From Bacillota bacterium (GTDB lineage: Bacteria; Bacillota; Clostridia; Peptostreptococcales; Anaerovoracaceae), in assembly GCA_022769485.1 (NCBI GenBank), contig JALEJU010000029.1, positions 1 to 38,688 of the forward strand: DNA of 38,688 nucleotides, in the 5' to 3' direction. The translations under genes were made by a program, and so were the position numbers. Below are positions 31,780 to 38,688 of this stretch, in pieces. The notes beneath the pieces were generated by a model. It was given only the letters and a program-made list of their open reading frames with translations, was not told the DNA's origin and did not search any database. Position 1 is the first letter of the stretch. Each line of letters begins with the position of its first letter.

Positions 31780-34700
31780 ATGGCAAAACAAAAACAAATC
31801 GGGGAAAAGCGCGGTGTTTTCGGGATTTTATTCACGGTTCTTGCCGTGATATGGCTTTTCAACACTGTTTCTGCATGGGGTGCGGATCAGGATGGCCTGA
31901 CCCGGGAGACACTTTCAGGGCGGGCGGCTATGGAGAAAGCCGTGACCTTAACAGACGAAGAGGCGAAAAAGGTGATTCTCACCGCCATCGGCAGAGGGGC
32001 GTCGGTAACCTTTACTTATAATGCGTCCGGGCAAATTATTGCATATCGGGCAGTAGTGCCGGATCAGGTAATTCCGGGAGAGAAAAAATACTGGTCGCAG
32101 ATGACGGCTGCGGAGAAGAAAGCGGCCTTGAAAATCTTGCAGACGCCGGGGAACCAGCCTTATGCGCCGTCCTCTAAAGTTACCGGAGGAAAGACTATGG
32201 AGCTTAATGAAGACTTATGGTATGAGAAAGGAATCCTGGTTTACGGAAGTCCCTTCGGGGAATCTTCCTCCGCGGGACCCCGTTACTGGGGATACGATAT
32301 AAACGGGGGGTATTATGCTAATGATGAATTCCCCAGGGATTCCGATTCCGGAAGGCAGCCCTGGGAAAAAGAATGGTGGGAGCTGTCCCGGGTTTTGACC
32401 AACGATAACGCAAAGCGGCTGATCGGAAGTCATGCACTGAATAATTCTTTTACGACGGCTGCTAAACGAAATACGGCGGCTGCATTTTTAGGGGAAAATC
32501 CGGGATGGAAAAACGCCGGGCTGGATGTAAATTATATTTTAAATCATTTTTTCTTCAATTCCGTACTGACGGACGGCGGATTGACTAATGGCCAGTTTAT
32601 CGGGGTACAGGAAAATGCCGGGAAATTATGGTATCAGGTGTTTTCTGTAGAAGCTTCGGAACAGCAGTTTACAATCGTGCCCGGCTATATAGAGGAAGGG
32701 GAGGTACTCATCTGGAAAGATCCAGGCGCGGGAGAGATAGACGGAGGAGATCCGGAGGTTCCCGAATCGGAGCCGGGGGCGGAGGAGCAGGATATGTCGG
32801 CGCAGGCAATATTGGAGATTCCCTCCCGGACGTATGAAGGGCACACGGTTTCGGCTAAAGATAAAAGTTTATTTACGATAAACAATGAATTGTGGTCGGC
32901 AAAGCGAACCTACGCAGCAGGGAAAGGGTCAAACCGTTTTTCTGTTGAGCAGAACGGCGGAAATCTTAAACGGACATCGGACATCGAAGCGGAGATCACG
33001 TTTTCCCGGGAAGGGGTTTACGATGTGATTTTAAAAGCGATTCCGAAAACAGGAACTGCGGATTCAGACAACAAATCGGTGGAGGTTCTGAAAACACCCG
33101 CGATTCTGCACACCCTGACCGGCGTGCAAAAAGAAAACCGGAAACAGGTCCTGAATATAGATGTAGCGACCAATCCCGATTATCCCCTGAAGGAGCTCTG
33201 GGTTGAACTTGAGGATACAGAAACTGGCGAAAAGGTAAAGCTGGCACATAACATGGGGGCGGAAGAAAATGCACGGTCAAACAGCGGCCTGATAAAGACG
33301 AGACCTATCAGAGCCTTGGATTCGGACGAGTATTTTACTTCGTGCAAATTGGAATTTCTTACAAAAAATGAAGAAACACGGATATTTACTTATACGATAT
33401 ACGCAAAAGACAGCCGGGGATATGTTAATACGGTGAAAAAAGAATTTACCGTATCTCCGGATTGTGCGCCTCAGGCGTCTATTTCTGCGGAACCTTTCTA
33501 TTTGCGGCAGGAGAATTCCGACACTGCCGTAATTACGGCGGCGGATTCTACGGTTACGGACGGAGACCGGGTTAAACGCAGCTGGAAAGCGGCATTCTTG
33601 GAAACGGGCGCAGGGAAAGAACTGCTCCCCGAATCTTTAGAGCAATTATCTTTTGGGGAGGCTGAAAAGTTAAAAGGGTTTTCCGATGAATCCATGGAAA
33701 CAGGGCAGCAGCAGGAGATCCGCTTTTTAAAGGATGGAGTAGGAGCTTTTGTTCTCCGGTTGGAAGCTGCAGATGTTTGGACGGAAGAAACATTAGAAGA
33801 ATATGTAACGGAAGCAGATTATAAGAAAAGCGTCGCCTACGCGGTTTCAGAAGTGGGAAATTTAGCGCCTCGGGTCAGCGTAACGCCTATACAGACGAAA
33901 AAAGCGGAAATCCTTTTGGCGGGCCAGAAAGGCGAAATGCAGTTTTTGCAGGATTTGAAGGCCAACTTGAAATATACGTTGGCAGAAAAGGGCATAGATG
34001 CAAGGATTACTGCGGCGGAGACCGATGCGGTTTTCCAAGGTGAATCGGAAGAAATGCGGGAACGATTTTTGTTGGAAGAACCTTACGGATATGAAGGCGC
34101 CCGGACTTTTCTCGAAAATTCCGCTTATGCCGCGGATGAACGGCGGGTGTATACCGTTCAGGCTTCGTGGCCGGGTTCCGCTTCCGGAGATGAACCCGAA
34201 TATCCCTATACGATTACGGCGTATGATGTGCATACAGGAATGAAGCATTGGGTCTATACGATTTCGGAAGGAAGCGGGATCGCCGTTGATCTTTCGGATT
34301 TTCCCGTGAGCGGGGGAAGCCGTCTCCGGACGGACGCAGACGGACGGTATTTGTTTTTTCAATATGCGGAGGATCGGACGTTGGTTTTAAGCGCGGAGAA
34401 CGGAGCGTATCAAACGGTTTTGAATTTTAAGCCGGGAGAATTTCTCTGTTTAGGAGAAAAAGCAATTTATAATTTTAATCGAGAGGGAATTCAGCGGATC
34501 GATACAAAAGGGGGCGCTGTCCGGATTTTGTACAGCGGCCGGCTTTACGCGGAGGGCGCCCGGCTTCGGAACGGGCAGGCGCATTGTTTAGCAAAGCGTT
34601 CCGACGGCGTATACCGGGCGGTTTTTAATCCTTTAACAGAAAATATAACACTGGAACCTCTTCACGGTATGGAGGGGAACCGGGACGCCAAAGAGCATGC

Positions 34701-37700
34701 TCTGATTTGTGTGGATTCTGACGGAAATTTGATTTTGCGGGAATCCGATGGGAGCTCGGACAGTATTTTCATTTTTAATCAGAAAGGCGTACAAACAGGA
34801 GCCGTCAGGAATGCAAAGGCGGAAGCCTGGAAAGCGGTTCTGAATGAAACCGGAGTCTGCCAATATGCAGCCGGGGTGAAACGAACGAAGACCTCCAGCT
34901 ATTATCGGACGCATGCGACGGTATATGATTTGAAAAGCGGTGCTGTTCTTTCCGGTTCCGTAAAGAACAGCAGCGATTATCCGTCTGCCGGGAATATTCT
35001 CTATACACAGCGGCAGGGCAATACGGTTTCTGTTGCCACAGGCAGTATATATACATATGTAAAAAGTTACGGATACAACGGATATGAAGAGCGTGCGTAT
35101 ACTTTTGTTTTTGATTTGGACAAGCAGGAGTGTTCCGTACGCAAGGGCGGATTTATAGACCTTCGCAGCGAATCTTCCCGGTGTTCCGATGTTTCCGCAG
35201 CGTTTCATTACGATGATAATTACCCGGAGCAGGTAAACGGTTCACGAACGGCGGTTTATACGAAAAAGGAGAGCGAGGATATGGGGCTGTTTCGGCTTTC
35301 CTCCAAATACCTGCGGAATGACGGGGAACTCACGGCTCTTCTATATCTGGAGCCGGAAAGCCGGGAATCCGCAGGGGAAGAGCCGAATGCCGAAGCACGT
35401 TCCATGCCGCTGGTTTCTGCATTATTAAAGGATTTGGGAGGTTCTTTTTTCCGCATACCCCGGAATCTGGCGAACGCGGATCAAATCGCGGACGGGCTTA
35501 CGGTCGGAAACAACGCAGACCGTAAGGTGCTCAGTTTGAAAACTGAAAACGGAAAGGCTTCGGGAACGCTTTCTAAACAGTATGTTTTTGTGCCGGGAGA
35601 AACTTATTACTATGAGTACGACCAGAAAACGGAGGAAGGCGGCGCCCTGCACACGGAAATTACTTCGGCGGGACAATCCCTTTCCGGAAAAAACCTGCCG
35701 GTGGCGTATTATGTGGAAAAAATAATTGCAGAGGATTTTAATGACAAGGAAATCAATTCTTATTTTACAGCTAATGCAGAGGGTGTTTTGGAAGGAAAGT
35801 ACCGGGTCTGTGATCTCAGCAGAAAAGCAAAAAGAAACAGTAACACAGATTCTGTTGTAGAGGACACCATATCTTTTACGATTCCCTCGGGGAAAAAGGC
35901 CGTTCTGGCGTTTGATTATGAATTAAAACTGCCGTCGGATTCTCCGAGCTGGAGACAGGTTTACGCGAAAATCAACGGGGAGCAGTGGAGCCTGTTTCAG
36001 GAAGGAAACAGAGTGCAGACCGGAACATATTTTCATCAGAAAATACTTCCGGAAGGGGAAAACAGCATAACACTTTATCTGCGGTATTACGGAACGCTGC
36101 CGGCGGAATGCGGCCTTCTCATAGATAACCTTCGTGTTATTTATTTGAATGAGTCGGCTCCCGAAACGGATGTGGCGCAAGAGCAAACGGAAATCCGGGA
36201 TGGATGGACACATGTCAGCGGCAGCTTTTCCGCCCCGGAAAGCATCTTGTCTTATGCTTCGCTGCCGGGAACTTATTTTAAAGGAACGACAGAGGAGGCG
36301 CAGCAGAAAGGGTATTTGACAAAAAACAAAGAGAGTTATAAAGATTCCGTAACGTTTCATATACCGGAAGGAGAGAGTCAGCTGCTCACAAAAGTAAAAG
36401 TCAAATCTTCGGGAACGGAGAGAGGTACAAGCGCTTCCTGGGAGGGAAAGCAATGGCGGTATGAGCCGAGAAACTCCGTTCCTGCAGGATACCATATCGA
36501 AAATCCTTTCGACTTATGGTTGCCCCGGGGATTAAAAGGCGAACAAACGATCGTCGGCGGGGGAAACGCGAAAGCTTCTATGCGTTTTGAGGAAACGGAA
36601 TTGCTTCGCGCAGCAGAAGAAAGTGCGGCGCTTAAAGCGGGAATGTTTTTTGTAGAAGAAGACGGAACGCTCCTTGCGGCGGAAAATGTTTCAAACGGAG
36701 CGGTAAACTTTGCTTTTCGGCTGAAGGGCACGAATAATCAGTCTTCCGATGTTTTGCCGGACGGTGCCGCGGAGCCCGGTGTTTCGGGGCATCCGGCCGT
36801 CGAAATGAAAGAAGCCTCGGCTCTTGTAAAGAATCTAAAAATTTATACTATTCGAGGCGGTCAGAAAATTTATGCGGCGGAGGAAGCGTTTCGTACAACG
36901 CCGGAAATTTCAGAATGGGAAAGAAAAAACCTTACTGCAGAATCGGTACAGGATACGAAAGGGGAAGAACAGACGCACGGTGCAGTGTATCGAAAGGGAG
37001 AAGCGGTAGTCTACGCTGTAAATTATTATGATTACGAAGGCGATCCTTCTAAAAAATCCTATTGGAAATATACGCATACACCTTTTAACGACGGGGCGCA
37101 TCCTCAGGCTGCGGTGGTTCTGAATTCCCAAGGAGAAGTGCAGTCGCAGACCGGAATTATTCTGGACAAACCCATTCCCTCTTTTTATGTGGACGGAAAG
37201 TACACTGTAGAGCATTGGCAAGAGGACGATACCTCCAGAGGGAAAAGCGGATTTCCCGCTTACGATAAAGCGTCTGTTTCACAAATTCTTACATTTTATA
37301 TAGACGGCGAGATGAAAGAAACCGCTCCTAAAATTACTTCACTAAAGACAGACCCTGCGGCAGTCAGGGACGGAAATAAATGGGCAGCAATCGTTACCGT
37401 GGACGATGCGGAAAAAGATGAACTTCGTTTGGACACGGAAATCTATAAAAACGGCACTTTAGTTCAGACTGACCGGAAAACAGGGATTCGAGCCGCGGGA
37501 GGCGTTTACCCGCAGCAGCGGATTCCGGCTCGGGATTTGGCTGCCCCGGGAAATTACGAGATTGTCTGTACGGTTCGGGATCAAAGCGGCGCAGGCATTC
37601 GTTCCACCCGGTTTACAGTTGTTTCCCAAGGCAGTATTACAGGATGGGTCATGCATACGGATCAGTGGGATACAAACCGAAAGAAGTTCAATATAAAAAA

Positions 37701-38094
37701 TTTCGGGAAGGAATATAACGGAGCTTCAGCATTTGCCGAGTATAAATCGGCGTCCGCTCCCAGACCCCGGGGAACCAATGTTTTTTGGAGCGGAGAGCGT
37801 TTTGTAATAAATGCGGCGGTAAAAGGAAAGCCCAAATCGGTATCCTGCGAGATCTTAAATCAAGGATACCGGACAGCACTTTCGGCTGCAGGGAAAACGA
37901 ATGCCGCAGGCGAAAACATTTACAGCGGGGTCCTTTGGGACAAGTCTATGATCAATAAATGGGGACGGAAAGTTCCGGAGCTTTTAACATTTCGTTTTAC
38001 CGCAGTGTACCCGGACGGAACAATCTTAAGGAAAGATGTATCCGTGATTGTGGACAGCGCCGATGACTATTGGCTTTTGCACAGGCTCCGGTAG
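31780..38094 (+). CDS. Giant secreted multidomain surface protein, function unknown
   Basis: A 2,104-residue protein with a signal peptide (about 12-33; FGILFTVLAVIWLFNTVSAWG). No SLH, sortase or lipobox signal, so retention may depend on the SLH partner. Regions, by appearance only: an N-terminal part of about 300 residues; beta-rich, Ig/cadherin-like segments (about 350-570); a probable beta-propeller (about 790-1145) with repeats like AYDVHTGMKHWVYTI; carbohydrate-binding-like beta sandwiches (about 1318-1465 and the next 250 residues); Ig-like segments to about 1950; and a compact C-terminal module (1955-2104) with HTDQWDTNRKKFN, VFWSGERF and SGVLWDKSMINKWG. No catalytic motif was recognised. 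The start chosen has AGAGGG; an upstream in-frame extension lies inside the SLH gene. Adhesin, glycan-binding or S-layer-associated scaffold roles are possible. Confidence 0.9.
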   Translation: MAKQKQIGEKRGVFGILFTVLAVIWLFNTVSAWGADQDGLTRETLSGRAAMEKAVTLTDEEAKKVILTAIGRGASVTFTYNASGQIIAYRAVVPDQVIPGEKKYWSQMTAAEKKAALKILQTPGNQPYAPSSKVTGGKTMELNEDLWYEKGILVYGSPFGESSSAGPRYWGYDINGGYYANDEFPRDSDSGRQPWEKEWWELSRVLTNDNAKRLIGSHALNNSFTTAAKRNTAAAFLGENPGWKNAGLDVNYILNHFFFNSVLTDGGLTNGQFIGVQENAGKLWYQVFSVEASEQQFTIVPGYIEEGEVLIWKDPGAGEIDGGDPEVPESEPGAEEQDMSAQAILEIPSRTYEGHTVSAKDKSLFTINNELWSAKRTYAAGKGSNRFSVEQNGGNLKRTSDIEAEITFSREGVYDVILKAIPKTGTADSDNKSVEVLKTPAILHTLTGVQKENRKQVLNIDVATNPDYPLKELWVELEDTETGEKVKLAHNMGAEENARSNSGLIKTRPIRALDSDEYFTSCKLEFLTKNEETRIFTYTIYAKDSRGYVNTVKKEFTVSPDCAPQASISAEPFYLRQENSDTAVITAADSTVTDGDRVKRSWKAAFLETGAGKELLPESLEQLSFGEAEKLKGFSDESMETGQQQEIRFLKDGVGAFVLRLEAADVWTEETLEEYVTEADYKKSVAYAVSEVGNLAPRVSVTPIQTKKAEILLAGQKGEMQFLQDLKANLKYTLAEKGIDARITAAETDAVFQGESEEMRERFLLEEPYGYEGARTFLENSAYAADERRVYTVQASWPGSASGDEPEYPYTITAYDVHTGMKHWVYTISEGSGIAVDLSDFPVSGGSRLRTDADGRYLFFQYAEDRTLVLSAENGAYQTVLNFKPGEFLCLGEKAIYNFNREGIQRIDTKGGAVRILYSGRLYAEGARLRNGQAHCLAKRSDGVYRAVFNPLTENITLEPLHGMEGNRDAKEHALICVDSDGNLILRESDGSSDSIFIFNQKGVQTGAVRNAKAEAWKAVLNETGVCQYAAGVKRTKTSSYYRTHATVYDLKSGAVLSGSVKNSSDYPSAGNILYTQRQGNTVSVATGSIYTYVKSYGYNGYEERAYTFVFDLDKQECSVRKGGFIDLRSESSRCSDVSAAFHYDDNYPEQVNGSRTAVYTKKESEDMGLFRLSSKYLRNDGELTALLYLEPESRESAGEEPNAEARSMPLVSALLKDLGGSFFRIPRNLANADQIADGLTVGNNADRKVLSLKTENGKASGTLSKQYVFVPGETYYYEYDQKTEEGGALHTEITSAGQSLSGKNLPVAYYVEKIIAEDFNDKEINSYFTANAEGVLEGKYRVCDLSRKAKRNSNTDSVVEDTISFTIPSGKKAVLAFDYELKLPSDSPSWRQVYAKINGEQWSLFQEGNRVQTGTYFHQKILPEGENSITLYLRYYGTLPAECGLLIDNLRVIYLNESAPETDVAQEQTEIRDGWTHVSGSFSAPESILSYASLPGTYFKGTTEEAQQKGYLTKNKESYKDSVTFHIPEGESQLLTKVKVKSSGTERGTSASWEGKQWRYEPRNSVPAGYHIENPFDLWLPRGLKGEQTIVGGGNAKASMRFEETELLRAAEESAALKAGMFFVEEDGTLLAAENVSNGAVNFAFRLKGTNNQSSDVLPDGAAEPGVSGHPAVEMKEASALVKNLKIYTIRGGQKIYAAEEAFRTTPEISEWERKNLTAESVQDTKGEEQTHGAVYRKGEAVVYAVNYYDYEGDPSKKSYWKYTHTPFNDGAHPQAAVVLNSQGEVQSQTGIILDKPIPSFYVDGKYTVEHWQEDDTSRGKSGFPAYDKASVSQILTFYIDGEMKETAPKITSLKTDPAAVRDGNKWAAIVTVDDAEKDELRLDTEIYKNGTLVQTDRKTGIRAAGGVYPQQRIPARDLAAPGNYEIVCTVRDQSGAGIRSTRFTVVSQGSITGWVMHTDQWDTNRKKFNIKNFGKEYNGASAFAEYKSASAPRPRGTNVFWSGERFVINAAVKGKPKSVSCEILNQGYRTALSAAGKTNAAGENIYSGVLWDKSMINKWGRKVPELLTFRFTAVYPDGTILRKDVSVIVDSADDYWLLHRLR

Positions 38095-38302
38095 ACGGGC
38101 AGCATCAGATAAAGCCGGAAGAAAAACGGAAGAACACAGTACTCAGCGTATATCATATTTAAAAAATTACAGTTCACACGGTTTACTGTTTAAGGTAAAA
38201 AGAAGTGAAAAAATTTTTTATGCCCTATAAATTGTTATAGAAAATTTTGAAGGTACAGGATTTTGTAGAAGGAGAAAAAAGAAAAGAATTGCGGAAAAAA
38301 GT

Positions 38303-38330
38303 GTTAACGTTTTTGTAATATCGCTGTAAT
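38303..38330 (-). repeat. Direct repeats upstream of promoter 1 (response-regulator-type site)
   Basis: On the minus strand ATTACA (plus 38325-38330) and ATTACA (plus 38314-38319) are 11 bases apart, and TTAACA (plus 38302-38307) follows 12 bases further. Hexamers at this helical period are typical of OmpR/PhoB-family regulators, and the set resembles Bacillus Pho boxes. They run up to the TTGACA of promoter 1. Confidence 0.45.
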
Positions 38331-38358
38331 TGACAATTTCAAATACCGACGTTAAAAT
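38330..38358 (+). promoter_or_regulatory. Promoter 1 of the 3'-terminal surface-protein gene
   Basis: A perfect TTGACA (38330-38335) and TAAAAT (38353-38358) are separated by exactly 17 bases. The transcript would carry a leader of about 275 bases including the hairpin at 38399-38422. Confidence 0.75.
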
Positions 38359-38398
38359 AACCACATAAAAGAGCACGAGAACTAAAAAATTTCGGCGT

Positions 38399-38422
38399 GA
38401 AAGGCTGAAACACAGCCGTTTC
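38399..38422 (+). other. Leader hairpin
   Basis: GAAAGGCTG pairs with CAGCC-g-TTTC (one bulged G) around the loop AAACA. An outer pairing of GCAC (38373-38376) with GTGC (38430-38433), followed by TTTTGTT, could enclose it and act as an attenuator-like structure. It matches no riboswitch class I know. Confidence 0.45.
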
Positions 38423-38437
38423 CGGGCGTGTGCTTTT

Positions 38438-38454
38438 GTTACATTCGTATTACA
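38438..38454 (+). repeat. Direct repeats upstream of promoter 2
   Basis: GTTACA (38438-38443) and ATTACA (38449-38454) are spaced at 11 bases, with a weaker TTTGAA at 38460-38465 in register. They end just before the -35 at 38469. They share the TTACA core with the minus-strand set at 38303-38330, so one regulator could bind both. Confidence 0.45.
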
Positions 38455-38468
38455 ATGCCTTTGAACAG

Positions 38469-38498
38469 TTGACGTTCGGCGTTGTAAACGTGTATACT
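38469..38498 (+). promoter_or_regulatory. Promoter 2 of the 3'-terminal surface-protein gene
   Basis: TTGACG (38469-38474) and TATACT (38493-38498) are separated by 18 bases. The transcript would begin near 38505 and carry a leader of about 135 bases. Confidence 0.6.
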
Positions 38499-38582
38499 TC
38501 TATGAGATAGAATGTGCGGAGAGGCTATCTGTCTGCATTTCTATTGGATAATGTCAGATTATCTTCAGAGGGGGAGGATAAT

Positions 38583-38603
38583 TTGAGCAACACAAAAACT
38601 TAA
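38583..38603 (+). CDS. Possible six-codon leader peptide
   Basis: TTG AGC AAC ACA AAA ACT TAA is preceded by GGGGGAGG at five to six bases, a very strong ribosome site for such a short frame. It ends 37 bases before the start of the next gene. It may be a true upstream peptide, or the site may serve as a ribosome stand-by or mRNA-stabilising site without translation. Confidence 0.3.
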   Translation: MSNTKT

Positions 38604-38640
38604 AGCTCCCCTTCGAAGAATTCTTAAGGAGGAATTGTAA

Positions 38641-38688
38641 ATGAGAAAAGCACTTTCATTCGTACTGGTGCTCGCTCTGATCATGGGC
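38641..38688 (+). CDS. Exported protein, N-terminus only (cut by window end)
   Basis: Only 16 codons are present, reading MRKALSFVLVLALIMG, a typical start of a Sec signal peptide: basic residues, then a hydrophobic core. The ribosome site AAGGAGG lies seven bases upstream. The two promoters, the long structured leader and the position after an SLH operon suggest a highly expressed surface protein such as the S-layer protein. The mature part is outside the window, so this is inference. Confidence 0.8.
   Translation, partial: MRKALSFVLVLALIMG

Larger units (their letters stand above)
38095..38640 (+). promoter_or_regulatory. Long regulated leader of the next surface-protein gene
   Basis: This 546-base gap holds no credible gene except a six-codon frame. 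It contains two sigma-A-type promoters (38330-38358 and 38469-38498), two sets of 11-base-period direct repeats, a stable hairpin at 38399-38422 and the ribosome site AAGGAGG at 38627-38633. No clear terminator follows the giant gene; 38095-38300 is otherwise an A-rich stretch in which I see nothing specific. Confidence 0.6.

Noticed and set aside
38341..38470. Known riboswitch in the surface-gene leader (c-di-GMP, cobalamin and fluoride types considered)
   Set aside because: The conserved core sequences of these classes are not present; only a simple hairpin is seen.
1..38688. Mobile element, prophage, toxin-antitoxin or CRISPR
   Set aside because: No transposase, integrase, phage structural gene or spaced repeat array was found, and gene order looks vertically inherited. 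The 5' tRNA has no adjoining integrase or repeated 3' end within the window.

Overview
The window looks like one continuous chromosomal stretch from an anaerobic, spore-forming, Gram-positive bacterium of the Clostridia type. The evidence is spoIIR, a SPOCS/LysM sporulation-type protein, S-layer homology (SLH) proteins, an ECF vitamin transporter subunit, a Bacillota-type LexA box, strong AGGAGG-like ribosome binding sites, and families (DUF951, DUF1934, DUF1846, UPF0182) that cluster in Firmicutes. I cannot name a genus. I see no prophage, insertion sequence, integrase or CRISPR array. The 5' nine tenths read as housekeeping and core-clostridial genes. The 3' end is a lineage-specific cell-surface locus.

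Layout. 1-600: tRNA-Lys(CTT) on the minus strand, divergent from a small protein made almost entirely of a four-residue repeat, then terminators. 680-7080: a zinc-ribbon membrane protein, an ATP-type PEP carboxykinase and a large UPF0182 membrane protein. 7190-10720: a glutamine synthetase-family enzyme, serS and DUF951 in one tight operon. 10760-12930: an ECF transporter S component divergent from a MocR/PdxR-type regulator, probably a vitamin B6 salvage pair. 12886-14157: a patatin-like lipase, tail-to-tail overlapping with the regulator. 14280-16672: a radical SAM DNA-repair-type protein and its DUF4130 partner behind a perfect LexA box. 16690-19208: surE, ispE and an FCD-type GntR regulator. 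19210-22300: a SPOCS/LysM protein and spoIIR, convergent, each with a forespore (sigma-F-like) promoter candidate. 22406-28777: phosphohexomutase, hslO, mscL, ddl, DUF1934 and a CtpA-type protease as a long co-directional run ending in a bidirectional terminator. 28791-30384: a DUF1846 protein on the minus strand. 30465-38688: an SLH protein, a 2,104-residue secreted protein two bases behind it, then a long regulated leader and the first 16 codons of a further exported protein, plausibly the S-layer protein itself.

How the genes work together. The first half covers central carbon and nitrogen metabolism and translation. The middle links vitamin uptake, DNA damage response and isoprenoid precursor synthesis. 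The spore genes and the envelope run (D-Ala-D-Ala ligase, mechanosensitive channel, tail-specific protease with a peptidoglycan-binding domain) lead into the surface locus. The points most worth a second look are the SOS-controlled radical SAM/DUF4130 pair, the MocR regulator lacking the usual PLP lysine, the SLH-plus-giant-protein pair with the complex leader that follows it, and the tetrapeptide-repeat protein beside a perfect palindrome.

All calls come from reading the sequence. Family names come from recognised motifs and not from a database search.
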